A stretch of DNA of 64,000 nt from the NCBI GenBank assembly GCA_012295275.1, contig CM022671.1, forward strand, positions 13,805,178 through 13,869,177. The letters are read 5' to 3'. Positions within the stretch are counted from its first letter, which is position 1, and every line of letters begins with the position of its first letter. The notes under the pieces were generated by a model, which was not told the DNA's origin, searched no databases, and saw only the letters and a list, made by a program, of their open reading frames with translations. A program made the position numbers and the translations under genes. Source of the stretch: Chrysomallon squamiferum. Lineage: Eukaryota; Mollusca; Gastropoda; Neomphalida; Peltospiridae. This document shows, piece after piece, positions 12,640-25,369 of this stretch.

Positions 12640-15600
12640 ATGGACAAGATATGTAGGTCATCAAGAAGTCCAGTGACACCATCTGCTCCCCCTGAAGAAT
12701 TTGTCAATGAAAATCAGCTGGCATTTTACACTGAAGCCAGTGTACAAAGAGATTCACTAGTAGCCCCAACAGCTCCTCCAGAAGATCATGTCCATGAAAG
12801 ACCATCTGTTCTAAGCTCAGGCGGTGAAGTACATGAAAAGAAAAAGAAAGATTTACAAATCCCTAAATTTGATGAAAAGTCGATTTCACTAGACCCAAGT
12901 CTTAATCTTGTCAGTGAATCCTCATATTTGCTGGAATTTCTGCAGAGAGTGGATCGACATCCAGAGCTGTTTCATGGACCCATTGTAGATAATGCATTAC
13001 AGCGATATGAAAAATATTGGCTTCCTTTAGCAGCTAAATTTCCAGGCCACTGTTTGATAGCACCTTTAGATATTGACTGGGTATGGTGTTGTCATATGTT
13101 GTGCCCGACATCATATCGAAAAGACTGCCTGTCTCTGGTGGGAAAGGTTGTTGACCATAGACTTATTCCACAGAAAGATCGAGAGCAACTGCTTAAAGAA
13201 AGTGAAGATCTGTGGAACAACGAATATCCATCAGTTCTATTCATTGTTGATAAGACTTTAGACATCTCACCTGACCCTCATTTCAAATCACAGTTCTCAT
13301 ATGACATAGCATCAGCAGTTACAAGACAGAAGTCATTTTATTATCAGGTCTCATTACCTCATTACAGAGATGAAAAATTCTTAGAAAGCTGTGTTCTAAG
13401 ATATAGAAAGTTCCTCCATCTGAAGCGCTGCCATCCTAAGCATTTTATTGTGCCTTGTTATGACATGGATCTTGTCTGGCATGCTCACCAGCTTCATCCT
13501 GAAATTTATTATCAAGACACAACCCGACTTTTTGGACATTTGTTTTCACATGATGATACCGTTACTGATCGGTCTCCTCATTCTCAGCTGAACATATCCA
13601 CCAATAGGACTAAAATTCTTTGGAAACGAACATTTAATGAACATTACTCATCATTTGGTAGCATGTATCGAGGTGAGAGTCCCCGGGGTAAACTCTATCA
13701 GCTAACAAAAGAAAATATTCTTAAATTAGGCACCAAGAAAACATCAGTCTTGTTACAGTCTTTGAAAATGAGTGGCCTTCCATCAGACATAAGGCATTTC
13801 AAATTACGAATCTGGTACAAAACAGGTTATCAAAATTTTGGACGGGCTCTTTCTGTTGATGACACCATAATCAAACTATGTGGAAACAGAAAGAAATTCT
13901 GTCTGGAGCAGAAGGTCATGTCTCAATTTGAATTCAACACAAAGTATAATGACAAGATATACTGCATTTTGTCAGGAAAGTATGGTGCTTTTTGTACTGG
14001 AAGCAACGAAAAACTGGGTCAAGGATGCTGTAAACTGAATGAAGTGATAGAAAATCTTGATAACAGTACAGATGATGATGTATCAACAAGCATTGATGTC
14101 AGTTTTGGTGATGAAATGATTGCTAAGTGCTATTTTAGAGTGACTCCACCCAAAGCTGGTGTGTGTATTTTTCGGCTAGAACTAGGACAATTTGAAGAGT
14201 GTGTGATGCCCGAATATGTTGAACAGATGTGGGGTCCAATAACTCTGAAGAAACTGCCTACTGGAGTGGAGAACAAATGCTCTGTTGCATCTCATAGGTG
14301 AAATCTTTATTTTGTGTTTATATTCTGTAATGTTAAATTTTCAAAGCAAATGTAATTGTTATATAACATTAATTCATTAATTAAAAAAAATATATCAATA
14401 TAAAAATATATATATATTGCTAGATTCAGTGGTTTTATTTCATACAGAAGTTTATATTGAAATGACAAATATTGTAAAACAGATTTAAGTGTTTCCATTG
14501 TAAATTGAAGTAATTAGAAAAATCTATACTATTATATTTAAACATTTATATACACTAATTATTTTTAATCTAAAAAAAAATGTTTAAATTTTAAAAAACT
14601 TCATTTCCTATTAAAATTATGATAACTTTATTTCAAGACTTCTAAACCACATGAAAGCAGTGACCTTCACCTGTCGAATCATCCACTCACTGCCACTGCT
14701 GATGTCAGCCGTACAGGTGTTTTATCATGATAACCTGGCTGTCATAGCTCATCTGATTGGTCCAGAACAACTTCCTCTTCCCACACAGGTAAATAAAATG
14801 TTGTTATATACCATGTTGTCAACAATATAAATTATTGTTTAATATATTGAAAACCAATGTCCACAGTATGAAAACTGTAATCTGTTAGTATGTTGTCAGT
14901 AACCAAAACATTAATAACTCACAGTGTTTTAAAATTTGATTGGACAAATATTGGTGATATTTGTTAGGTGCAAGTGCCAGATTTGGATGTAGTGATCATT
15001 ATTATTATTATTATTATTTTCTTTTTAATTAAACCAGCAGGTATAATAGTAGTTGAAAATTGACAATCTATTAAAATTTGATTCTTCTTGCACAAGAAAA
15101 ATATAGTAATAGTGTAATATTTTTTACACAGATAATCAGTAAGCAGTTATTCTTTATAGTATATGAGTCTGTTATGCATTTTTTAAGAAAAATATGATCT
15201 CTTAAATAAATAATAGCCATATAGTAATTCTATCATGTAGCTTATCATACATATTAATAGTTAATATAGTTAACCAGTAATTCTTATAGAAGGTAGAAGA
15301 TGATAATGTGTTGAAATTTTATTGGAACAACATAGGAAAGATATTGTATCAATCTTTGCCATAGATAATTTTCATTATATAAAATTGATTAAAAAAATCT
15401 TTATAATTATAGTTAGAAATCAACCATGTTTTAAAAACTGATTGGTCCATATAAGTTAATCCACGATACATATATTTTTTCTTTCTGTATAACTAATAAA
15501 TATTACAATAAAGTGATGATCTATTTTATAATTAGTATGAAATCCTGACCTACCTCATTAGACATTTATTTCCCTATTTAGGTAGGTCAGCCAAAAGCAT

Positions 15601-17852
15601 GTGTTACATTTATTCCAAAGAAGGGTGAGAGAGCAATTCTAATCAAGAACCATTCGGGAGACTGGGGAATTATTGTAGGTAGATGGACAGGTGTTAGAAG
15701 ACCAGTACGAAGAGTAAGAGGTTAGTGATTCTAATTACAAAACACCATTTAAGGGAAAAGAGATAGAAAAAGATTATAATATAGTTCAAATGATTAATGA
15801 AAGAATATGTGTCAAAGATTTATAATGAGGTTAAATGAAGAAAAAGTTTGTGTTTGATAGTTTTTGGATTGTGTGTCAAATTGAAGAAATTTTTTTTGTT
15901 TCTGAATATAAATTGATGTCAGTTTTTCTGACAAGGTACAATGACAGTAAAAGAAATGTGGTTAAAAACAAATTGGTAGTTACAAAATACTCACAAATTT
16001 ACTTTCTTTTTAGTACCATCTATACAATTTATGCATTTGATCTATTTTTTATTTTTTTGCAGCAACAAGCACAAGAAAAGGTCGACGAGGAATTCCAGGT
16101 TGTGCAGGTTATCTAGAAGTAGAATTTTATAAGATGCAAACACGTACTTGGGAAAAAGTTGCACTGGAACAAGCATATGCTTCATCTCTGTTCAGTTTCA
16201 ACATCGATGATGCCAAAGTGGAGCTTGACCATGGCCTGATCGAAATCAAGGAAGGGTCGGTGAATGTTGCAGAAAACATAGCTTTAGCATTTAGTATAGC
16301 TTTACTTCATGTCCTTTGTCAGCCTCATCCAAAAGGCTGGAAGCCAGGCGAAACAGAAAATAATGATACAAACAGAAATAACAGATGCATTGCATCAGTC
16401 ACTTCAGAAAATTTAGCTCTAGTTGTTGCTTGTGGTTTTATGATAGCAACTCCATGCAACTTTTATCTACGGTCAGTATTTTCTGCTCATAGTCATGAGA
16501 ACATGAAAGATAATGTAGAGGGAACTGGTCTTGGAGGGATCGGAAGTAATTCAGATAGCAGAAGTGGCTGGTGGAATCACAGTGGAGAACAGGAACACCA
16601 TGATATGAATAATCGTGTAGGACAAGAAGCTTTGGTTATTGGAGTTGGGTTTGGTGTAACAGTTGGTGAAGAGAATGAAACCATTATCACTTCCAGGACA
16701 GAGGAGAAAACCAACAATGTTGATGAATCAGTAGATAATGATGATCATAATCTGACCAATGAAGACCACAGTTTAACTGATGAAGGTGGTAATGATAGTG
16801 GAAATGACAATGGTGTTGGTGGTGCTGATGTACCAAATGAATTTAGTTTGGATGAAAGTTACTGTCATGATGTAAATGAGACTCATGGCTCTGGGACAGA
16901 CAGAGGGGATGACAGTTTTGATGTAACAGGAGATGAACACCTGCAGCATGAATTAAATACAGGTGCTGATGATGTCTCAGAAAATGGAAGTTTAGGTAAC
17001 CATGGTCATGAATCTGATGACAATGTTCAGTTTAGTTATGTAAATGATTCTCATGAGAATGAAGGAGTAAAGGATGATAGTGATGTTGATGATTTTAATG
17101 ATGTAGATAAATCATATGACAATGATGGAATAAATGGTGATAATGATGTTGATGATTTTAACAATGGACATGAATTGGATACTGATGAATTAAATAATGA
17201 AAATGAAGACCATGAATCTTTTCAGAATGAAAATGCCTCAGACAATCCTGAGTTTGGAAATGATGACTTTGAGAATGACTCCACTGATGGATTTGGCTAT
17301 CAAGACAATGAATTTGAAAATGATAATGATTTTTCTAATGATTTTTCTAATGATGGAAATATATTTGATAATGGTTATGGCCAAGATGATGAAAACAATG
17401 ATGGTTTTATTGGAAATGATGCTGATAATGATGTTTTTGGAAATGATGTGAATGAGTTTGGATTTGACGATGATGTTATATTTGGGTATGAGGCTGATGA
17501 TACTGGTGAAGGATTTGGCTATGATCTGGATGGGGGTGCATTTGGGTTTGAAAATGATGGTTTTGTAGGTGCTGCTGTTAATGATGATGGTATATTTGAT
17601 TTTAAATCTGGTGGGGATGATGGCTGGTATCCTAGTGAGAGTGGAGGATTTTGTGATAGTGGAGGTGGCAATGATGACATTGGTACTTTCACTGATGATG
17701 GTGGTGGAGGTGCATTCTCTTATGATGGGGGTGGGGATAGTGGTGATGCTGTATTCAGTTATGGGGGTGATGTTGGAGACAGTGGTGTAGGAGGAGATGG
17801 AGGAGCTGGTTGTGGGGGTGGTGGATGTGGAGGAGGTGGTTGTGGAGGATGA
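12640..17852 (+). CDS. Glycine-rich domain-containing protein (GRDP/DUF1399-type), copy 2, complete
   Basis: Four coding exons: 12640-14297, 14638-14788, 15582-15720 and 16063-17852. They total 3738 nt, 1245 aa. The first exon starts after an acceptor (TTTTTTTAG, ends 12614) and the ATG at 12640 is the first in frame after it; a longer open frame to the left is intron. Residues about 80-330 form the GRDP domain, with two diagnostic copies of the D-x-D-x-V-W motif: DIDWVWCCHMLCP at 144-156 and DMDLVWHAHQLHP at 275-287. A beta-rich middle follows, then the block shared with copy 1 (about 553-785). Residues about 785-1225 are a low-complexity Asn/Asp/Gly/Phe-rich region absent from copy 1. The last ~16 residues repeat CGGGG. 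No signal peptide or membrane span is evident, so it is probably intracellular. Function in animals is unknown. An intergenic AATAAA follows at 17895. Confidence 0.9.
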
Positions 17853-17894
17853 GGTCAGCAAAATCAAACATGATTAAATTTTGTATGATAGAAA

Positions 17895-17900
17895 AATAAA
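17895..17900 (+). terminator. Possible poly(A) signal of GRDP copy 2
   Basis: AATAAA lies 43 bases after the stop codon. A second one is at 18777-18782 (ATAAAAATAAAAG). Either could end the transcript. Confidence 0.35.
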
Positions 17901-20280
17901 TTCTGTCTTGAGATATGATATATATTTTTTAAAACTCTTAGTTTGGTCAAATATTCCACTTGGCTTGAAAATGAACTTACTTACTTTTTCTGGGTTTTTT
18001 TTTTTTTTTTTAATGTTTTTGTTATTATTACCACTTTTTACAGTTTTTTATTTTTTTTTTTTTATTTTATTGTTTTAGTTTACTTTCATATTTGCTAAAT
18101 GACAGATGTGGCCATTATTTCTTAATTAAAATTATATCTGGTTAATTTCAATGTCATTCTGTTAAGTGCTAGATTTATCGGCTCAACTTTCAACAAGTAA
18201 GATTAGTTCCTATCAAACCCAGCAGGCAGCTTTGAGCATTTAAAGTGTCACTTTAATATTTCTCCCATCCCTTTTGTGGTAAATTTACTTGAATAAAACA
18301 AGAATTTCTTTAAATTGTATGTAATGTGAAATAGGGGTATTGTTTTTACTATATTGTGGTTGTATGTAATTTAACTGCTGTGTAATATGCTTAGCATAAT
18401 AATGTAATGTTTGCACATCTAAATAGTGTCTGTAAGTAGATGTCAATATAATAATTATGTGCAATCTCAGATTTGAGTGGTTCGATTATTTGTTTTTTTT
18501 TATCTCTAGGCTTACTTGGTTCACTCTGGTCATTTAGCCGTTGTTTTTATATTTCTTCTGTTGTTCTTTTTATTTGTTCTGGATACATGCATCATTGTTA
18601 TGATTTTTTGTCACTGTTTAACTTAATATTTGTATGTATTTTTCTTTTTTGTTTGTCGTTTTTTTAAGTGGATCATCAACAGAATTTCAAATACAGTTCA
18701 TAAATGAACTTAATGTTTCTCTAATGATCATGTATTCAGCTCTACAGTTGTCACCATTATGTCATTCCATTATAAAAATAAAAGAATTTGCTCATTTTTC
18801 ATAATTTTTTTACACAACTCTTGCCTAATTTTTAAAAATTAAGTTTTGTAAACTTTTTTAATTTTATATATTTCCATTGGTCTCTATTTTTTATGTCAGT
18901 TTTTATTTTTCTTGCTCAGTCAAATTTTAAAATATGTGTATGTTTAAAGATGATCGTTAAAAAACAAACAAAAAAATAAAATAAAGTAATTTTTTTTTTT
19001 TCAAACTGTAGTTTCTTACTGAAGCATTTATAAGTTTTGATATTACTTTTTAGAATGCATACCTTGTATTAAGTTTGAAGTTTTGTACTGTTTACACCAA
19101 ATATATCACTGAACCAAAGCATTTTATATTATTATTTTAAATTTATTTTGTTTTGCTGTTCTTTTTTGACTGTAATATCTTAGAAATGTGTCTATTTCTT
19201 TTTATTCTTTTTATCAAATATTTTTTTTAGTTTTTGATAATTTTTTTTAAAGAAATACAACATAAGCTAGAGTAGTTTTTTAATTTGAAAAAGTCAGTTA
19301 TGAACTATGCTAATAATTTAAGAAGTGTGTATGAAATTTTAACTGATAAAGCTACTGTTATCATCAATTTTTACCAAAGAATTAAGTTTGTTTGGTGTTT
19401 TGTTTTTAGTGTACAGAAATTTAAGTTTTCAGATTTGAAAATTTACCGTATTTAGTCAAAATAGAAGATGGCGCAAATTTTTCAAACTAGTCATTTGGAT
19501 AATTTTCTTTGTACAATTCATTATTGTGAATTTAAAATTTAAAAAAAAGAAATTCCAGATTCTTTTGATAGAAAATTTGGTGTTTTGATTAAATGTTGGC
19601 CTATAATTCTTAATATATATAATTAAAAGTCATTAATGTTCTGTAGATGTACTTTATACTGAACAAAAACATTCAAGAATCACAAAATAGTTACATCTTT
19701 TTATTGGTTGTTCTTTTATGTAATAGTTAATTTTGACTCACTAAATACACTTACTTTTTATATCAATAATTTGTATTTTTAAAATGAGTACAATCATTTC
19801 ACATAAGAAAATATTTCATAATCCTTTTATTTTTATTTTTTCATTATGTATAAAATTCATTTTCATATTTAGAAATTCCATTATTTAATATTAACAGTTA
19901 AATTGCTTTTAATATAACATTTCATATTGTATTTTAAACTAATAAATGATTCATGCAATAACAAATATTTCATGCTGATTAAAAAAATTATTTGTAGTAA
20001 TAATAAAGTTTTTATAACCATTTTTTAAAATCTTACATAAAAAAAGAAAAAATTATTGTTTAAAAAATTATAAAATAAGATTTAATGCTCAAGATGTTGA
20101 TATTTGCTCATTGATGCTTACTGAGTTTATTGCATAGCTTATTAATTTGTGTACATAGAGTGTTTTATATGCTTCAATGGCATTTTCACTGAATGTTGCC
20201 AATATGATACACATTTAAACATTTATTTATAAATTTTATACTTATCCAAGATAACTTTGTTTAAATTAACAGTTAACAAC

Positions 20281-20370
20281 TTGAGGATATTTTTAACAAG
20301 AAAGTTAATTCATGGTATCCTCTGATAGTTTGAAGTAAATTCTGAAGATATATTTCTTGTATAAAAGTTT
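20281..20370 (+). repeat. Dispersed repeat, left copy (CpG-decayed)
   Basis: Matches 24561-24660 in the same orientation at roughly 75% by eye over the best 67 bases. Shared blocks include AAGTTAAT, GATAGTT, GAAGTAAA and ATTTC. Several differences are C/G to T/A, as expected for old methylated CpG decay. It resembles an old short interspersed element but has no recognisable tRNA promoter boxes. Confidence 0.4.
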
Positions 20371-22492
20371 AGAGATTCTTAAATTATCAGAACCTTAAAT
20401 TTTCATAAATGACACTAAATCTGGGTGAAAAATTGCAAAGATTATTAATTTATCTGTACTACATTGGGAACAGCCAAAAATAAATACTTTTTGTTTGTTA
20501 ATTTTCTAATCTGCTTAATATTTCTTGACCAGCTAATGTACTATTTCACAAACAATATATGTGAATTTTAATTGGCTAATTCGCTTGTTTCTCTAATTGT
20601 CTATTGAATTTATGTCATTAGTAGAAATAACCTCCTTATGGGAGATAACAGTTACAGTTACTGTACCCTTTATAAATCAGATTTATTGGTTATTGTTTGT
20701 TAATTTTTTATTTTTGAAAAAAGTCATTTATAATGTACCTTAAAAAGGTGCAACTTTGTTGCTTTATTGTTGAATTTGTGATAAATAAATGGCAGAAAGG
20801 AAAGATTAATTATAACAATTCTTTCTTGTAGATTATGAAATATAATAGGTTTAAAACTATTTTTAAAATTAAGCATTTGGTGATATTAATCATAATTAAT
20901 TAAAATTTTAAAAATATATAATTAAGAACAAGTTTTAACTGTTCCTTGTAAATTGTGATATACAGTAGAAATAGAATCATTACACATACTGAAATGTTAC
21001 ATCACTATTATTCATTAATTGTTTATTTTTCATTTCTTTTTATATATATATATATATATATGAGAGAAAAACATTACATAAAGAACATGCTTTTGTTTTA
21101 TTTTTTTTTTTTTTCTTATTTTGTTTTATCTGATATATGTTGTCAGTTAAAGGTTCTTGTACGTTTATTTATTATGTATCTCTTACAGTTTCTAACATGT
21201 CTAAACTTTTATTAATTAAGTGTATCTTACTTTAAAGCAAATATTTTCAAATATTGTTTTATGTATTCTTCAACAAAAATGAGTATTTATGAAGGCTGAC
21301 AATATTATTATTTCATACATACAGATACAATTCCTGAAATATTGAGGAAATAACTTCTAAGTTGAGGCATCATATCTGTTTACCTTTCTTTGAATTTAAA
21401 AAAAGAAAGCAAAATTAATGATAAAATGCTTTCACAATAAAATGGATAATACCAGCCTCTCTATAATCCTCACAAACTTATTTTATTGTTACACCTTAAA
21501 TATTTGTGAAAGTAGGTTACTAGATATTCACAACAAAATAATTAAAGAAAGAAAGAAAGAAAGAAAGAAGGGAAGAAAAAAAAAAAAAAAAACACAGAAA
21601 CATTAACCCATATGTATAGATGGTAACATGGAATATTATCAAATAATCAAATACCTGAATTCAAGCAAGAATTATCTTCTGCATAACAACTGGGCAAAGA
21701 ATTAAAGTAACGGAATTAGGAAATACAATTTAAAATTGTATGATATATAATCTAAAAGTATCATTTGTACCATATTTTGCACACTTATTTATATTTTAAA
21801 ATTATATAAATGAATGTTATATTTTGTATCCTACTATTGTATTTTATAAAAAGAATTATATTAAATATCAGTCAATTATAATCATTATAAATACTGAAAT
21901 AGATTATACTAGTATATTCACATAATATAACTTACATATAATGTTATAATTCTTATCTGAAATGTATATCCATATCAGGTGTTTTGAAATATTTTCTAGC
22001 TAAATACCACTTAACAAAATGTAATGATATTAAACAAAAATAGAGAAACTATAATACTCTACCTATAGCAAAGATTTACTAAATGTATTTGGACCTAAAA
22101 TACAATTTATTTTTGTTTTGTTTTCTATTTTTAATTGATCTGCATTTTCATTTATAGGCAAATCTAGCCAATATTTCATAATAATTAATAGATCTGTGTT
22201 GGAATCTCATTAGTCTAAATTACAGGCTGAAATATCAGTTTGTATGTGCTATAAATGACATAAATACATTTTTGTTTAAATGTAAATGATTAATTATTGT
22301 TCTTACTAAAACATGATAGCTAATGTGGGTGTGGTTGTGGGAATGAACTGGAACGACCTGTCCAAATCTGAGAAGGGAGTACTAATTTACAAATGCATTC
22401 TCTCTTTTCAAAGTAATTGTTTCAAAAACACAATACCAAATTCCCAAGTAACAATTTCAAAACAAACACAAAAAGAAACTGAATTAATAATG

Positions 22493-22494
<2 letters not shown>

Positions 22495-22525
<31 letters not shown>
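22495..22525. repeat. Poly(T) tract, 31 bases
   Basis: An uninterrupted T run, followed by ATTTA. It could be the poly(A) tail of a minus-strand retrocopy, but no coding homology is visible to its right, so only a simple repeat is claimed. Confidence 0.7.
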
Positions 22526-22527
<2 letters not shown>

Positions 22528-24125
22528 TTAGGACATAGTGATATACTGTTGATTATTAATGTTTTTCACTGAAATGTGTGTGCTTTGATAAAGTGTTTTG
22601 CTTGCAGTTAATAATTGATCAAACTATGATGTTGTGGTATATTTACAGTATTTACATCGTTGATTAATGACAAAACAACTAATGATCTGTCATTAATTTT
22701 AATTGAATGAAAAATGTTAATGCATTTTTGGAAATGGAAAAATAAAATTATTAAACACATGCTTATAAATTACTATTATGTTCAAATAATAATAAAGAAA
22801 TAAAAGATAATAATAATAAGAATCACATTTAGAATACTTAGCTTCAGTGATTATTAATTTATATAAATATCATTAATAGTGTTTGTTTCTTTTTTTTCTT
22901 ATGATGACGATTACAGTGATTACTATTATTGATTTTTTTAATTTAGCAGTGCATTACTACATTCTTAAACTGTTACATGGATTGAAAAATATTTTGTTTT
23001 AAAAATTATGCAAATGTTATTAACAATAATGTTTATTATTTTGTAATGTGTGATAATCAGTCATAATCGTTTCTTACTAACAGTTTACATGTATACCTAT
23101 TTTATCATATTTAATAAATATTTATGATATATACAAATCTTTGTTTTATTTAGTTATTTTAAAGTAATATACAACTTAAAATATTAAATGCCTTGCTTCC
23201 ATTTTATTCATACTTAAGTTGCAATTAACAAAATATTAGAAAATGCTGTTTACAAAATGAATTTCATTATGAAGAAACAATTTGGGCTGCCTAAAAAAAA
23301 ATAAAGGCAGTAATAGGTAGTGTAATAAATGAAAATCAAAAATGGGTTGTATATGATTGTTCTGAATTAATAAAAAAATAATAATAATTTAAATAATAAA
23401 AATAAAATAATAAAAATCAATTACCAAACATTTATTTATTTATTAATTTATTAAATTTAATTAAATTATCATCATCATTATTGCCTTTTATATACCTTCT
23501 GTATAATAACCATGAAATGTTTTACTTGTATAAATAAAAATCTGCTAGACTACATTTATCTGAGCACATTTCCTGGAAATGAAGTATTAAAGATTGTGAC
23601 CAGTACAAAGGACACATTATATAATAAGACTTAATTCTTAGTCATTAGGTATTTTCTCTATCAAAGGTGAGCAATGACAAAAAAGATGTGTGGACGTTTA
23701 TTTAGTTTTTCTTTCAATTAAAATAATAATTGTAATAACAACAAAATGTTATATTTACACGTGTGCTGGGAATACTCTGCTGCTGCAAATGAAAACTGCC
23801 TTCAACCTACTCCGAGGTAATAATTATAATATAATGGACATATTATATATGATTGTGTGTGTGATTCTCTGTTGAGTATTGTGCAATGGATATAAAAGAA
23901 TTATGTACACATAACATGTGCTGTCAGTTCTGTATTTCAACCATTTGACATCGGCTAACCTCTATATGGTTAAACGTTTATCCTTGAGTGAACCTGTAAT
24001 ATGTGGATTGGTGCGACCTACCTTTGTGTAACAACAACAACAACAACAACAATAATAACAGTAATGATAATACGAACAAAATAATAAATACACTTAAATA
24101 TGTTTGAGAATTTATTATTGTTTAA

Positions 24126-24219
<94 letters not shown>
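24126..24219. repeat. Self-complementary (AAT)n-(ATT)n tract
   Basis: About eleven AAT units (24126-24158) run directly into about twenty ATT units (24159-24219). The left arm can pair with the right arm, so the tract can form a hairpin or cruciform. It yields isoleucine-only open frames on both strands, which are artefacts. Confidence 0.9.
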
Positions 24220-24560
24220 AACAAACTATATTTTCAAAAACACATAAATATTATAATGGAACAGTATCCAAAGCTTATGATCTTGAAAATTCTGATACAA
24301 ACAAACCGTAACGTTGATTTTATAATGATAAAACCAATTAAATTAAATAATATATGCAGATAATTTTATACATTATCCAGACGACGCGCACTGGTGTTAT
24401 TTATTTCATTTTGTCCTGAATACATACGTTTTTCTTGAAAGATATTCAACAAAACAATCATACCGATATGTATTAATTAGATACTGACGAGGATTGAAAA
24501 CGTACACCGCATCTCTATCTGTGTAAACACCTAACATTTAACAGACTGGGTCTCTAAAAC

Positions 24561-24660
24561 CTGGAGGAAATTGTTAGCAAGGAAGTTAATCTATGGCATT
24601 GTGGGATAGTTCGAAGTAAAGTCTGGCGATGAATTTCCTGCATGAGGGCGTAAAGTTTTA
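24561..24660 (+). repeat. Dispersed repeat, right copy
   Basis: Partner of 20281-20370. This copy keeps CpG sites (for example in GTTCGAAG and CTGGCGATG) that are TpG or changed in the left copy, so it is probably closer to the ancestral sequence. It lies upstream of PAK-A and could be in its promoter region or first intron. Confidence 0.4.
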
Positions 24661-25369
24661 AAAATTATATTCAAGTGAGTAAGCATTAAAATTGTATATT
24701 TCAGTATCTACACAATATAGTGCAAAAGTCCGTAATTTATTCAGTTTACATTTTACTGTCGGCATTTAATGAAAGACGATCCCATTGATCGTGATTATAA
24801 TATTTATAAATACGACAAAACGTGAGTAGAAAAATAATTTAAAGTTTTCAGAGTTAAACAAAATATATATTTATAAAAACTTAATTTAGTGTTAGAAAAT
24901 ACTTATTGTATTAAACAAACATAATAGCTGATCAAAATATTAATTTGTTTGTGTGTGATGTCATTAAAAGCTGAAGGAAGTATAACTTTTGAAACGAGGA
25001 AGTACTTCTAACATGGATTTACTGTTTCCACAGACTGAGTCTGTCATGTGTCATGTTAGGTTATTAATGCACAGACGTACTCATAATAATAGAAATAGCT
25101 CAGTTTATCAACCGCTGATTATAATAAAATATTATAACTTTATTTCTTCATAACAATTTTGAAGTGTTAACAGGTTTTGGTCATAAAATACCTGCAAACA
25201 TATCATAATAGTTTAACTATGTCATAAGAATTTTAAAAATATTTTTACCCTAAATTTTATCAGTGTTTAGGTCTAATTTGTTAAGAAAAAAAAGCATAAT
25301 TGTACAGTAGAGTTGTTACATCTTATTTTGTTTTATTTCAGGCTTGCTGAAACTACAGTATAGATCACA

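Larger units (their letters stand above)
17853..25341. other. Intergenic region between GRDP copy 2 and PAK-A
   Basis: AT-rich DNA without a recognisable coding exon on either strand. It holds a 31-base T run (22495-22525), a self-complementary AAT/ATT tract (24126-24219) and two diverged copies of a dispersed repeat (20281-20370 and 24561-24660). The first exon and promoter of PAK-A probably lie between about 24370 and 25341, where CpG becomes more frequent; no clear donor could be chosen. Confidence 0.6.

Noticed and set aside
17238-17867. Minus-strand 209-codon open frame rich in Ile/Ser/Thr
   Set aside because: Antisense shadow of the Asn/Asp/Gly-rich exon of GRDP copy 2; no domain and no independent signals.
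22313-22531. 72-codon open frame with a short unique start (VGMNWNDLSKSEKGVLIY)
   Set aside because: It runs into a T homopolymer, has no splice or family support, and I could not recognise it; possibly an element remnant.
24018-24363. Poly-isoleucine open frames on both strands
   Set aside because: Translation of the AAT/ATT repeat.
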